Shown piece after piece: positions 25,727 to 34,958 of a stretch of 64,000 bases of DNA; the stretch's first letter is position 1, and each line of letters starts with the position of its first letter. The DNA comes from Streptomyces sclerotialus (GTDB lineage: Bacteria > Actinomycetota > Actinomycetes > Streptomycetales > Streptomycetaceae). A program made the position numbers and the translations under genes. The stretch is taken from the NCBI RefSeq assembly GCF_040907265.1, contig NZ_JBFOHP010000002.1:2504501-2568500 (forward strand). The letters are read 5' to 3'. A model generated the notes under the pieces. It was not told the DNA's origin and did no database searches. It was given only the letters and a program-made list of their open reading frames with translations.

Positions 25727-26965
25727 GTGGAACTGACACTGCTCGGCACCGGTGCCCCCGAGGGTCTGCCCCGCCCCGGCTGCCCCTGCGCCTCCTGCGC
25801 CGGCGCCACGGGCGACGCGGCGCGGGCGGCCACCGCGCTGCTCCTGGACGGGGCGCTGCTCCTCGACCTCACACCGGGGGCCGCGTTCGCCGCGGCCCGC
25901 GCGGGCCAGTCGCTCACGGGGGTACGGCAGGTGCTCCTGTCGCACCCGCACGAGGGACCCGCCGTCGAGGTCCCCACCGGGCTGCCGCAGCCGGGCCGGG
26001 TCGCGGACGGCCGGGAGCTGGCGCTGCTGGACGGGCACCGGGTGCGGGCAGTGGCGGTGGACGTGCCGGGCACCGGGTACGAGATCGGCGGCCCGTACGG
26101 CGAGCGGCTGCTGTACCTGCCGCCGGGCGCCGCGCCCGCCGGGGCCGCCGAGGGCAAGGGGCCGTACGAGATGGTCGTGCTGGACGTGCTGGGCCGCCCC
26201 GACGCGCTGGCGCGGCTGCGCGCGAGCGGCGCGGTGGACGCGACGACCGACGTCGTCGCGGTGCACATCGACCACGACACCCCGCCCGGCGCCGAGCTGC
26301 ACCGGCGGCTCGCGGCGCTGGGCGCCCGCGCGGTGCCCGACGGCACGTCGCTGCTGGTCGGCGAGTACCACGCGGTGCCCGACCTGCCGCGCAGGACGCT
26401 GGTGCTGGGCGGTGCGCGCAGCGGCAAGTCCGTCGAGGCCGAGCGGCGGCTCGCGGCCTTCCCCGACGTGCTGTACGTCGCGACCGGTGGGCTGCGGAAC
26501 GGCGACGCGGAGTGGGCGGCGCGGGTCTCCGCACACCGCGAGCGCCGCCCGGCCTCCTGGCGGACCGCCGAGACCTGCGACCTGGTGCCCCTGCTGGCCG
26601 GTGCGGACGAGGCCGGTGACGGGCCCGGCGCGGAGAAGACCGCCGCCTCCCCGCTGCTGATCGACTGCCTGTCCCTGTGGCTCACGCACGCCATGGACGA
26701 GGTGGGCGCCTGGGACGACGAGACCTGGGCGGGTGGCGGCGAACGGGCGCTGCACGCGCGGGTGGCGGAGCTGGTGGCCGCCGTGCGCGCCACCCGCAGG
26801 CCGCTGGTCGCGGTCAGCAACGAGGTCGGCTCCGGGGTGGTCCCGGCGACCCCCGCCGGGCGCCGCTTCCGGGACGAACTGGGCCGTCTGAACGCCGCGT
26901 TCGCCGCCGAGTGCGAGCACGTCCTCCTGGTCGTCGCGGGGCAGGCCCTTACGCTGCGCGGGTGA
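25727..26965 (+). CDS. cobU: CobU-type kinase/guanylyltransferase with N-terminal MBL-like domain
   Basis: 412-aa bifunctional-looking protein. The C-terminal half (about 220-412) is CobU, which phosphorylates adenosylcobinamide and then attaches GMP: P-loop GGARSGKS (228-235), then LLIDCLSLWL and the conserved VAVSNEVGSGVVP. The N-terminal half resembles a metallo-beta-lactamase fold but its metal box is degenerate (LLSHPHEGPAVE in place of HxHxDH), so it may be only structural. GTG 25727 has CAGGAG at 11 nt. First gene of the cobalamin nucleotide-loop cluster. Confidence 0.9.
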   Translation: MELTLLGTGAPEGLPRPGCPCASCAGATGDAARAATALLLDGALLLDLTPGAAFAAARAGQSLTGVRQVLLSHPHEGPAVEVPTGLPQPGRVADGRELALLDGHRVRAVAVDVPGTGYEIGGPYGERLLYLPPGAAPAGAAEGKGPYEMVVLDVLGRPDALARLRASGAVDATTDVVAVHIDHDTPPGAELHRRLAALGARAVPDGTSLLVGEYHAVPDLPRRTLVLGGARSGKSVEAERRLAAFPDVLYVATGGLRNGDAEWAARVSAHRERRPASWRTAETCDLVPLLAGADEAGDGPGAEKTAASPLLIDCLSLWLTHAMDEVGAWDDETWAGGGERALHARVAELVAAVRATRRPLVAVSNEVGSGVVPATPAGRRFRDELGRLNAAFAAECEHVLLVVAGQALTLRG

Positions 26966-27028
26966 CACGCGCGGCCGCCGTACCGTGTCCCGCTTGCCCG
27001 GCGGCCTTCCGTACCGTCACCTGGCGGC

Positions 27029-27613
27029 ATGGAACCGCCCGGACACGGCACCCCGGCCGTACGGCGTACCCGGTACGCCCGCCTCACCTGGCAGACCTGG
27101 CGCACCCGGCCCGCCGACGCGGCGGCGCGCCCGGCCGCCGGCCGGTTCGACGAGGCGGTGCGCCGGTATCTGCGCGACCGCCCGCAGGCCACGGTCGTAG
27201 CGCTCGGCGAGGGCCTGGACCCCGGGTTCTGGCGGGTGGACAACGGGCAGCTGCGCTGGCTGACCGTCGAGGAGCCGGGGACCGCGGCGCTGCGCCGGAT
27301 GCTGCTGCCGGACGGCCCGCGGTGGCACACCCTCACCGGGCGGGCCACCGGGCCCCACTGGCCGGCCGCCGTCACCCGCCCCGCGCTCGGCGTCCTCGTC
27401 CTCGCCTTCGGGCCGCCGCCCGCGCCCGGTGCGCTGCACGAGCTGTGCGTGCTGTGCGCCCGCCGGCTGCCCGGCGCGACGCTGCTGCTGGACGCCCCGC
27501 TCCGGCACCTCGCGGCCACCACAGGGGACTGGCCGGTCGGCACGGAACGGCGCTCGTGGAGCGCCCGCCGGGCCGCCGCACCGGCCCTCACCGAATTCCG
27601 CTTCGGGGGCTGA
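27029..27613 (+). CDS. Short methyltransferase-like protein (LCM type)
   Basis: 194 aa. FDEAVRRYLRDRPQATVVAL then GEGLDPGFWRVDNGQLRW resembles the SAM-binding region of the leucine carboxyl methyltransferase (LCM) family found in secondary metabolism. It is shorter than the usual 250-300 aa and seems to lack part of the C-terminal half, so it may be a reduced or altered enzyme. It lies between cobU and cobT, 63 bp after the cobU stop. Role in cobalamin work is only a guess. The ATG has no strong ribosome site. Confidence 0.65.
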   Translation: MEPPGHGTPAVRRTRYARLTWQTWRTRPADAAARPAAGRFDEAVRRYLRDRPQATVVALGEGLDPGFWRVDNGQLRWLTVEEPGTAALRRMLLPDGPRWHTLTGRATGPHWPAAVTRPALGVLVLAFGPPPAPGALHELCVLCARRLPGATLLLDAPLRHLAATTGDWPVGTERRSWSARRAAAPALTEFRFGG

Positions 27614-27695
27614 GCGGGTTCCGGTCCGGGCCGGGCGCGGTCCCGGCCCCGGGCGCCCGCGCACCGAAGGGCGCGTTGCCGGTAACCTGCGCCGA

Positions 27696-28784
27696 ATGAG
27701 CGCCCTGAACCTCGATGACTTCGCGAACCTGATCGAGCGCCCCGACGGCGGCCGGCGCCGGGATGCCGAGGAGCGGCGGGAGCGCCGCCTCGTGCAGCCG
27801 GCCGCCCTGGGCCGCCTCGACGAGCTGGGCGACTGGCTGGCCGCCGTACAGCAGCAGGTTCCGGTCCGCCCGCTCGACCGGGTCCGTACGGTGCTGTTCG
27901 CCGGTGACCACGGGGTGGCGGAGCTGGGTGTCTCGGGGCGGCCTGCGGGCGGCGCCGCCGGCCTGGTGCGCGCGGTGCTGGACGGGACGAGCCCGGCGGC
28001 GGTCCTCGCGCGGCGCTTCGGTGCCGCGCCGCGCGTGGTCGACATGGCGCTGGACTGCGACCCCGGCGAGCTGCCCGAGGACGTCACCCGGCACCGGGTG
28101 CGCCGCGGCTCCGGCCGTATCGACATCGAGGACGCGCTGACGCCCGAGGAGGCCGAGCAGGCGTTCCGCGCGGGCATGGCGATCGCCGACGAGGAGGCGG
28201 ACGCCGGTACGGACCTGGTGGTGCTCGGGGACCTGAGCGTGGGCGGCACCACGGCGGCGGGCGCGCTGATCGCCGCCCTGTGCGGCACCGACGCCTCGGT
28301 GGTCACCGGGCGCGGCGGCGCCGGCATCGACGACCTGGCCTGGATGCGCAAGTGCGCGGCGATCCGCGACGCGCTGCGCCGGGCCCGTCCGGTCCTCGGC
28401 GACCAGCTCGCGCTGCTGGCCACGGTCGGCGGCGCGGACCTGACCGCGGCCACCGGCTTCCTGCTGCAGAGCGCGGTCCGCAGGACGCCGGTGATCCTGG
28501 ACGGTGTGGTCTCGGCGGCGTGCGCGCTGGTGGCGCAGCGGATCGCGTTCCGCGCGCCGGACTGGTGGCTGGCCGGGCAGGCCAGCGGCGAGCCCGCGCA
28601 GGGCAAGGCGCTGGACCGGATCGCGCTCACCCCACTGCTCGACCACGGCGTCACGGCCGGCGAGGGCACCGGCGCGCTCCTCGCGCTGCCGCTGGTCCAG
28701 GCCGCCGCCTCGCTGGCGGCCGAGCTGCCGGTACGGGAGCCGGAGCAGGACGGCACCCCGGCACAGGACGCCGCCGAGGACTGA
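27696..28784 (+). CDS. cobT: Nicotinate-nucleotide-dimethylbenzimidazole phosphoribosyltransferase
   Basis: 362-aa enzyme of the cobalamin nucleotide loop: moves phosphoribose from nicotinate mononucleotide to dimethylbenzimidazole, giving alpha-ribazole phosphate. Family blocks are VRTVLFAGDHGVAELGVS near the N-terminus, DLVVLGDLSVGGTTAAGALI with the phosphate-binding turn, and RIALTPLLDHGVTAGEGTGA near the C-terminus with the catalytic glutamate. ATG 27696 is the start. It follows the LCM-like gene by 82 bp and precedes cobS. Confidence 0.94.
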   Translation: MSALNLDDFANLIERPDGGRRRDAEERRERRLVQPAALGRLDELGDWLAAVQQQVPVRPLDRVRTVLFAGDHGVAELGVSGRPAGGAAGLVRAVLDGTSPAAVLARRFGAAPRVVDMALDCDPGELPEDVTRHRVRRGSGRIDIEDALTPEEAEQAFRAGMAIADEEADAGTDLVVLGDLSVGGTTAAGALIAALCGTDASVVTGRGGAGIDDLAWMRKCAAIRDALRRARPVLGDQLALLATVGGADLTAATGFLLQSAVRRTPVILDGVVSAACALVAQRIAFRAPDWWLAGQASGEPAQGKALDRIALTPLLDHGVTAGEGTGALLALPLVQAAASLAAELPVREPEQDGTPAQDAAED

Positions 28785-29062
28785 TCCGCCTGGACGGCCA
28801 CGGGCTCCCGGAGCGGGCCGAGGCACAGATCACGGGCGGCCCGCTCAACCTCCTGCCGCGCCGGCCGGTCTAGCTACACGGTCGGCGCGGCCCGGCGCGG
28901 ACCCGGTACCGCCCGAGGTGCCGTCCCACGTCCTCGCCCCGGTGGTGCACCGTCGACCCGCTCATCCGTGATCATCTGAGCCGCGCCGCGCGCGCGGAGT
29001 GGGGACCGCTGCTGGCCGCGCTGCGGCCCGCGCTCGGCGCCGGAGTACTGCGCGCGGTCCCG

Positions 29063-29647
29063 ATGACGCTCGCCGCGCTGGCCCTCACCGCGTTCTGCCA
29101 GTTCGCGCAGCACCAGCACTGGGGATACGGGACCGTCCAGCAGCTCGGTGCCGTGCGCGCCGGTGAGCCGCTGTGGATCGGGCTGCTCCGCACGCCGCTG
29201 TCGCTGTTCGTGCCCGCCCTCGACCTGCCCGTGTGGGGCGCGCTGGCGCAGATCCTGGTGGTCTTCGGGATCGCCGAAGCCGTACTGGGGCGGCGCCGGA
29301 CGCTGCTGATCGCGTACGCCGCCTCGCTCGCCGGGACGCTGTACGCGCGGATGGGCGTGGCCCTCGGCCCGGACGTCCCGTTCGGGCTGCCGGCCGCGGA
29401 CGGACAGGTCGTCGACGCCGGTCCGTCCGCCGCCGTGGTCGGCCTCGCGGTGGCGGTCTGCTGGCGGTACCGGGCGTGGGCGACCGGCGCGCTGGTGGTG
29501 GCCGCCATGGTCGCCGAGGTCGTCGTCGCCCCCAATCTCGCGGGCAAGGAGCACCTCGCGGCGATAGTGGCGGTGCTGGCGGGCTGCGGGGCGGCGGAGG
29601 CCCGGGCCGCCTGGACGCGGTGGCCGCGGGTTAGCCTGCCGCGGTGA
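29063..29647 (+). CDS. Rhomboid-like membrane protein
   Basis: 194-aa protein from this ATG with about six hydrophobic segments. A rhomboid-like Ser motif (DAGPSAAVVGL, GPSA in place of GASG) and a later His (AGKEHLAAIV) match the catalytic dyad positions of rhomboid intramembrane proteases, so it may be active or degenerate. The open frame continues upstream for at least 30 codons with coding-like use, but no ATG or GTG with a ribosome site is visible there, so the true start may lie near 28976. The stop overlaps the cobS start by 4 bp. Confidence 0.75.
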   Translation: MTLAALALTAFCQFAQHQHWGYGTVQQLGAVRAGEPLWIGLLRTPLSLFVPALDLPVWGALAQILVVFGIAEAVLGRRRTLLIAYAASLAGTLYARMGVALGPDVPFGLPAADGQVVDAGPSAAVVGLAVAVCWRYRAWATGALVVAAMVAEVVVAPNLAGKEHLAAIVAVLAGCGAAEARAAWTRWPRVSLPR

Positions 29648-30459
29648 GCACCACCCCCACCGAGCCCCCCTCCGGTCCCCCGACCACCGCCGACGCGCTG
29701 CGGTTCGCCTTCGGGACGCTGACCGTGCTGCCCGTACGGCTGACCCGCTGGGACCGCGCGACGGCCCGCGGCGGAATGCTCTGCGCGCCGCTGGCCGGGC
29801 TGGTCGTCGGGGTGTGCGCGGCGGCGCTCGGTACGGTCCTGCTCCTGCTGGGCGGCGGTCCGCTGCTGGCGGCCGTCGGCACGGTCGCGGTGCCCGCCGC
29901 GCTCACCCGCGGCCTGCACCTGGACGGGCTCGCGGACACCGCCGACGGGCTCGGCAGCGGCAAGCCGGCGGCGGACGCGCTGCGCATCATGAAGCAGTCC
30001 GACATCGGCCCGTTCGGCGTGATCGTCCTGCTGCTCGTCCTCCTCTCGCAGGTCGCGGCGGGGTACGAGCTGTACGCGGCCGGCTGGGCGGCGGGCGCGG
30101 TGGCGGCGGTGGCCGGCGCGGTCACCGCCCGCCTCGCCCTCACGCTCGCGTCCCGCACCGGCGTACCGGCGGCCCGCGCCGAGGGGCTGGGGGCCGCGGT
30201 CGCCGGTACCGTGCCGGGCCGGGCGGCGGTCCTCGCCGGGGTCCTGGTGGTCGCCGTGGCGGCGGCCGTGGGGTCCGGGACGTACGGCGGAGCGTACGGG
30301 GCGCTGCACGCCGCGCTCGCCGTGCTCCTCGGCCTCGGCGCCGCCGAGCTGCTGCTGCGGCACTGCCGGCGGCGGCTCGGCGGGGTGACCGGGGACGTCT
30401 TCGGCGGGCTCGCGGAGACGGCCGGGCTGGTGACCGTCGTGGTGCTGGCCCTCGGCTGA
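29644..30459 (+). CDS. cobS: Adenosylcobinamide-GDP ribazoletransferase
   Basis: 271-aa integral membrane enzyme that joins adenosylcobinamide-GDP to alpha-ribazole, the last step of cobalamin assembly. DGLADTADGLGSGKPAADAL with the metal-binding Asp residues, then RIMKQSDIGPFGV, is the diagnostic CobS region. Several hydrophobic helices fill the rest. GTG 29644 overlaps the rhomboid-like stop as GTGA. It closes the cobU-cobT-cobS cluster and ends convergent with the GH114-like lipoprotein. Confidence 0.94.
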   Translation: MSTTPTEPPSGPPTTADALRFAFGTLTVLPVRLTRWDRATARGGMLCAPLAGLVVGVCAAALGTVLLLLGGGPLLAAVGTVAVPAALTRGLHLDGLADTADGLGSGKPAADALRIMKQSDIGPFGVIVLLLVLLSQVAAGYELYAAGWAAGAVAAVAGAVTARLALTLASRTGVPAARAEGLGAAVAGTVPGRAAVLAGVLVVAVAAAVGSGTYGGAYGALHAALAVLLGLGAAELLLRHCRRRLGGVTGDVFGGLAETAGLVTVVVLALG

Positions 30460-30479
30460 CGCCGCCGGTCACCGCCGGG

Positions 30480-31364
30480 TCAGCAGGTCTGCCGCCAGGC
30501 CGTCAGGTCCATGTCCTTCCGCAGCGAGCTGAGCTTCAGCTTCCGCGACGTCGCGCAGAAGCGGTCCGTCGGCAGTTCGTACTCCACGTGGAAGACGGCC
30601 TTGCCGGCGCGGATGAACGGCGTGAGCCGATCGCACTCGTCGTACTGCGCGCACTGCTCGTTCACCGCGAAGTCGAAGTCCTTCACCAGCTGCGGAATCT
30701 GGTCGAGGTCGTTCTTCAGGCCGACCGCCATGCCGCGCTCGTGCGCGAGTCGGGCCACCATGCGGTTGAACGTCAGCTGGTCGGCGGCGGTCAGCGGGAA
30801 GCCGGAGCGGTTCGCGTAGCCGTCGACGTTGTCCGGCTCGACCGCGTCGAAGCCCCTGTCGCGGCACATGTCGAACCGCTTCGCCAGCAGCGGTTCCAGG
30901 ACGTCCAGTTGCCGGATGTCCAGCCAGCGCTCGCCCTCCCAGCCGTTGGACCTGCCGATCACGGACTCCGGGAAGTCACCGGCGTCGGGCCGCCAGTCCT
31001 CCCAGGCGCCGACGCTGAGGTAGCAGATCACCTTGCGGCCGTCGCGGTGCAGGCCGGCGACGGTCGCCTTCGTGTGGTCGAAGCCCTCGATGTCGTACAC
31101 GGGCGCGTCGACGCCGCGGTCGAGACGGCCGCTCAGCTGCCACTGCCAGTCCGTACCGGGCTTCGGCCGCCACCGCTCCCCCGCCGCCCGGTCCTTCGTG
31201 CCGTCTCCCCCGTCCCCGGCCGGGGCCGTGCCGCAGGCGGTGGCGAGGGCGAGCACCAGGCCCGCCGCGCCGAGCAGGAGGGGCGCCCGGCGGGCGCCGC
31301 GCCGCTTCCGGGTGCGGCGGGGCCGGAGGGACAGGAGTCTTCGGGCGGCTGCCGGTCGTTCCAC
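30480..31364 (-). CDS. GH114-like (endo alpha-1,4-polygalactosaminidase family) lipoprotein
   Basis: 294-aa exported lipoprotein: a positively charged start (RRTRKRRGARR), a hydrophobic core and a lipobox ending ATAC. The catalytic domain follows (about 70-294), with DIEGFDHTKATVAGLHRDGR and FDAVEPDNVDGYANRSG, where the DxEPDN-type acidic pair is the expected active site. It is a TIM-barrel family acting on galactosaminogalactan-like polymers. GTG 31364 has GGAG 8 nt upstream. Convergent with cobS. Confidence 0.85.
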   Translation of the reverse strand: MERPAAARRLLSLRPRRTRKRRGARRAPLLLGAAGLVLALATACGTAPAGDGGDGTKDRAAGERWRPKPGTDWQWQLSGRLDRGVDAPVYDIEGFDHTKATVAGLHRDGRKVICYLSVGAWEDWRPDAGDFPESVIGRSNGWEGERWLDIRQLDVLEPLLAKRFDMCRDRGFDAVEPDNVDGYANRSGFPLTAADQLTFNRMVARLAHERGMAVGLKNDLDQIPQLVKDFDFAVNEQCAQYDECDRLTPFIRAGKAVFHVEYELPTDRFCATSRKLKLSSLRKDMDLTAWRQTC

Positions 31365-31678
31365 TGAGCGGTCTCCACTTTCCTGTTGTACGCCGTGCGC
31401 GCAGGTGCGCGTCCGTCCTGGGGGACGGTGATCGGCGGTGGACGGTTGCCCCGGCCCGGCGCCACACCCTCCGGATGAATCCGTATCCACGTCCCGATGT
31501 CCGCCAAGTGTCGGCGAAAAGAGGGGAGTTCGTCGTGAGAGGCGACAATTCGACCGGTCGGCCGGGGGCACGGGTATGGCATCGGGCGGGACCGGGCAGG
31601 GCACCCGAGCGTAGGCTCGGCGCCAGCGGCGCCACGAGCGCCCATGGATTCCCCGGACGGAACAGGACCTTCAATACC
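31365..31678. promoter_or_regulatory. Divergent control region, GH114-like gene / pepA
   Basis: 314 bp without a supported gene. TAGGCT at 31612-31617 is a plausible -10 box for pepA and lies inside a 6-bp inverted repeat CCGAGC...GCTCGG (31605-31620). No clear -35 is seen. The GH114-like promoter must be in the left half; I see no specific site there. Confidence 0.35.
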
Positions 31679-33208
31679 GTGACTGCACTGACCCTCAGTA
31701 CTTCTTCCGCCGCGACGCTGCGCGCGGACGCCGTTGTCATCGGCCTGGCCAAGGGCGACAAGGGCCCCGTCCTGGCGCCCGGCGCCGAGGCCGTGGAGTC
31801 GGCCTTCGACGGCAAGCTGGCCGACGTCCTGGAGACCCTGGGCGCGAGCGGCGCCGAGGGCGAGGTGACCAAGGTCCCGGCAGGCGGGGGGCTCAAGGCG
31901 CCGGTCGTGCTGGCGGTCGGCCTGGGCGAGGCCCCGGCCAAGGGCGAGGGTTACGACAACGAGGCGCTGCGCCGCGCCGCCGGTGCCGCCGCACGCGCGC
32001 TGGCCGGCGCCAAGAAGGGCGCCTTCGCGCTGCCCGTCGCGGACGCCGACGCGGTCGCCGCGGTCGCCGAGGGCGCGCTGCTCGGCGCGTACAGCTTCAC
32101 CGCCTACCGCAGCAGCAACGGCGACGCCAAGAAGGGCACGGACAAGTCCGCGCCGCTGGCCGACATCGCCGTCCTGGGTGCCAAGCCGCGCGACAAGGCC
32201 CACAAGGCCGCCGCCGAGCGTGCGCAGGCGCTGGCCGCGGAGGTCAACCGCGCCCGCGACCTGATCAACACCCCCTCCAACGGCCTCACCCCCAAGACCT
32301 TCGCCGCCGAGGCGCAGGCCGCGGGCAAGGAGTACGGCCTCAAGGTCGAGGTGCTGGACGAGAAGGCGCTCAAGAAGGGCGGCTACGGCGGCCTGATGGG
32401 CGTCGGCCAGGGCTCGGAGAACCCGCCGCGGCTGGTGAAGATCAGCCACACCCACGCCAAGGCGAAGAAGCACCTGGCGCTGGTCGGCAAGGGCATCACC
32501 TACGACTCGGGCGGCATCTCCCTGAAGCCGGCCGGCCACAACGAGACGATGAAGTGCGACATGAGCGGCGCCGCCGCCGTGTTCTCCGCGGTCGTCACCG
32601 CGGCGCGCCTGAACCTCCCGGTCAACGTCACCGGCTGGCTCGCGCTCGCCGAGAACATGCCGTCCGGTTCGGCGACCCGCCCCGGCGACGTGCTGACCAT
32701 GTACAGCGGCAAGACCGTCGAGGTGCTGAACACCGACGCCGAGGGCCGCCTCGTCCTCGCCGACGCGATCACCCGCGCCTCCGAGGAGACCCCGGACGCG
32801 ATCGTCGACGTCGCGACGCTGACCGGTGCCATGGTGCTGGCCCTGGGCAACCGCACCTTCGGCATCATGGCCAACGACGACGCCTTCCGTACCTCGCTCC
32901 ACGAGATCGCCACCGAGGTGGGCGAGCAGTCCTGGCCCATGCCGATGCCGGCCGAGCTGCGCAAGGGCATGGACTCCCCGGTCGCCGACATCGCGAACAT
33001 GGGCGAGCGGATGGGCGGCGGCCTGGTCGCCGGCCTCTTCCTCCAGGAGTTCGTCGGCGAGGGCATCACCTGGGCGCACCTGGACATCGCGGGCCCGGCC
33101 TTCCACGAGGGCGCCCCGTACGGCTACACCCCCAAGGGCGGCACCGGCTCCGCGGTCCGCACCCTGGTCCGGCTGGCCGAGCGCACCGCGGCGGGCGACC
33201 TGCTCTGA
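31679..33208 (+). CDS. pepA: Leucyl aminopeptidase (M17)
   Basis: 509-aa cytosolic two-metal peptidase that removes N-terminal residues from peptides. The C-terminal catalytic domain carries KGITYDSGGISLKP with the metal-binding Lys and Asp, and NTDAEGRLVLADAI, the M17 signature. The N-terminal domain is of the usual size. GTG 31679 has AGGA about 12 nt upstream and gives the usual N-terminus. It stands as a single gene, with its own hairpin after it. Confidence 0.96.
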   Translation: MTALTLSTSSAATLRADAVVIGLAKGDKGPVLAPGAEAVESAFDGKLADVLETLGASGAEGEVTKVPAGGGLKAPVVLAVGLGEAPAKGEGYDNEALRRAAGAAARALAGAKKGAFALPVADADAVAAVAEGALLGAYSFTAYRSSNGDAKKGTDKSAPLADIAVLGAKPRDKAHKAAAERAQALAAEVNRARDLINTPSNGLTPKTFAAEAQAAGKEYGLKVEVLDEKALKKGGYGGLMGVGQGSENPPRLVKISHTHAKAKKHLALVGKGITYDSGGISLKPAGHNETMKCDMSGAAAVFSAVVTAARLNLPVNVTGWLALAENMPSGSATRPGDVLTMYSGKTVEVLNTDAEGRLVLADAITRASEETPDAIVDVATLTGAMVLALGNRTFGIMANDDAFRTSLHEIATEVGEQSWPMPMPAELRKGMDSPVADIANMGERMGGGLVAGLFLQEFVGEGITWAHLDIAGPAFHEGAPYGYTPKGGTGSAVRTLVRLAERTAAGDLL

Positions 33209-33233
33209 CCTGCGGCGCAGCCCTCACCCCGTA

Positions 33234-33260
33234 AGGCCCCGGGCCCGCCGCCCGGGGCCT
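33234..33260 (+). terminator. pepA terminator; remainder of pepA-lpd gap
   Basis: 11-bp perfect stem (33234-33244 with 33250-33260), 5-nt loop, 26 bp after the pepA stop. The rest of the 307-bp gap to lpd (33261-33515) holds a small 6-bp inverted repeat at 33300-33315 and presumably the lpd promoter; nothing else is evident. Confidence 0.8.
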
Positions 33261-33515
33261 CGCGTGCGCACGGCCCCGGGTGTTCGCTCTCGACGAAATC
33301 CGCACGGTCGTGCGGCTGGGTACGCGGTCCGGGCAGCCGATCGGCGGGCCCGGAGCCCGGCCCGCCGTCCCGTCCGTGTTCAACAAGTGCGAAGATGGGG
33401 CCTGGCAGGACAGGGCCCCCCTTACCCAGGGCCGAAGTAGACAAGCGGCCGAACCACAGCCGCCGTCCGGTCATCGGAGACCGGCTCCGGCGTACCCATG
33501 CATGGAGGACGTGAC

Positions 33516-34904
33516 GTGGCGAACGACGCCAGCACCGTTTTCGACCTAGTGATCCTCGGAGGCGGTAGCGGCGGCTACGCGGCTGCCCTGCGCGGGGCGC
33601 AGCTCGGCCTGGACGTCGCCCTGATCGAGAAGAACAAGCTCGGCGGCACCTGCCTGCACAACGGCTGCATCCCCACCAAGGCGCTGCTGCACGCCGGTGA
33701 GATCGCGGACCAGGCCCGTGAGGCCGCCCAGTTCGGTGTCAAGACCTCGTTCGAGGGCATCGACATCGCCGGGGTCCACAAGTACAAGGACGAGGTCATC
33801 TCGGGCCTGTACAAGGGTCTGCAGGGGCTGGTCGCCTCCCGCAAGGTGACCTACATCGAGGGTGAGGGCCGGCTGTCCTCCCCCACCTCCGTCGACGTGA
33901 ACGGCCAGACCGTCCAGGGCCGCCACATCCTGCTGGCGACCGGCTCCGTGCCGAAGTCGCTGCCGGGTCTGGAGATCGACGGCAACCGCATCATCTCCTC
34001 GGACCACGCGCTGACGCTGGACCGCGTGCCGGAGTCCGCGATCATCCTGGGCGGCGGCGTCATCGGCGTCGAGTTCGCCTCGGCGTGGAAGTCCTTCGGC
34101 ACCGACGTCACGGTGATCGAGGGCCTGAAGCACCTCGTCCCGGTCGAGGACGAGAACAGCTCCAAGCTGCTGGAGCGCGCCTTCCGCAAGCGGGGCATCA
34201 AGTTCAACCTCGGCACCTTCTTCGAAAAGGCCGAGTACACCGACAACGGCGTCAAGGTCACCCTCGCCGACGGCAAGACCTTCGAGGCGGAGGTGCTGCT
34301 GGTCGCCATCGGCCGCGGCCCGGTCTCGCAGGGCCTCGGTTACGAGGAGGCCGGGGTCGCCATGGACCGCGGCTACGTCCTCGTCGACGAGTACATGCGG
34401 ACGAACGTGGAGACCATCTCCGCCGTCGGTGACCTCGTTCCCACGCTCCAGCTCGCGCACGTCGGCTTCGCCGAGGGCATCCTGGTGGCGGAGCGGCTGG
34501 CCGGTCTGAAGACCGTGCCGATCGACTACGACGGCGTGCCGCGCGTGACGTACTGCCACCCGGAGGTCGCCTCCGTCGGTATCACCGAGGCGAAGGCCAA
34601 GGAGCTGTACGGCGCCGACAAGGTCGTCGCTCTGAAGTACAACCTCGCGGGCAACGGCAAGAGCAAGATCCTGAAGACCGCGGGCGAGATCAAGCTCGTC
34701 CAGGTCAAGGACGGTGCCGTGGTCGGCGTCCACATGGTCGGTGACCGTATGGGCGAGCAGGTCGGCGAGGCCCAGCTGGTCTACAACTGGGAGGCACTGC
34801 CGGCCGAGGTTGCGCAGCTCATCCACGCGCACCCCACCCAGAACGAGGCACTCGGCGAGGCCCACCTGGCGCTGGCCGGCAAGCCTCTCCACTCCCACGA
34901 CTGA
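33516..34904 (+). CDS. lpd: Dihydrolipoyl dehydrogenase
   Basis: 462-aa flavoenzyme (E3) that reoxidises the lipoyl groups of the 2-oxo acid dehydrogenase complexes. FAD-binding GGGSGG (15-20), redox disulfide in GGTCLHNGCIPT (Cys46, Cys51), NAD-binding GGGVIGVEFA, and the C-terminal HAHPTQNE that carries the base His and Glu. GTG 33516 has GGAGGA 6 nt upstream. It is 54 bp from sucB, and both should be co-expressed. Confidence 0.97.
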   Translation: MANDASTVFDLVILGGGSGGYAAALRGAQLGLDVALIEKNKLGGTCLHNGCIPTKALLHAGEIADQAREAAQFGVKTSFEGIDIAGVHKYKDEVISGLYKGLQGLVASRKVTYIEGEGRLSSPTSVDVNGQTVQGRHILLATGSVPKSLPGLEIDGNRIISSDHALTLDRVPESAIILGGGVIGVEFASAWKSFGTDVTVIEGLKHLVPVEDENSSKLLERAFRKRGIKFNLGTFFEKAEYTDNGVKVTLADGKTFEAEVLLVAIGRGPVSQGLGYEEAGVAMDRGYVLVDEYMRTNVETISAVGDLVPTLQLAHVGFAEGILVAERLAGLKTVPIDYDGVPRVTYCHPEVASVGITEAKAKELYGADKVVALKYNLAGNGKSKILKTAGEIKLVQVKDGAVVGVHMVGDRMGEQVGEAQLVYNWEALPAEVAQLIHAHPTQNEALGEAHLALAGKPLHSHD

Positions 34905-34958
34905 CCTCAGTCCGGGCGCGACGACCACATCCGTAATTCGTAAGGAGCAACTGGAACC

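Noticed and set aside
28785..28873. Coding-like stretch right after cobT in another frame ending at 28873
   Set aside because: Short, no start of its own, no recognisable domain; may be noncoding or a remnant, but not enough to call.
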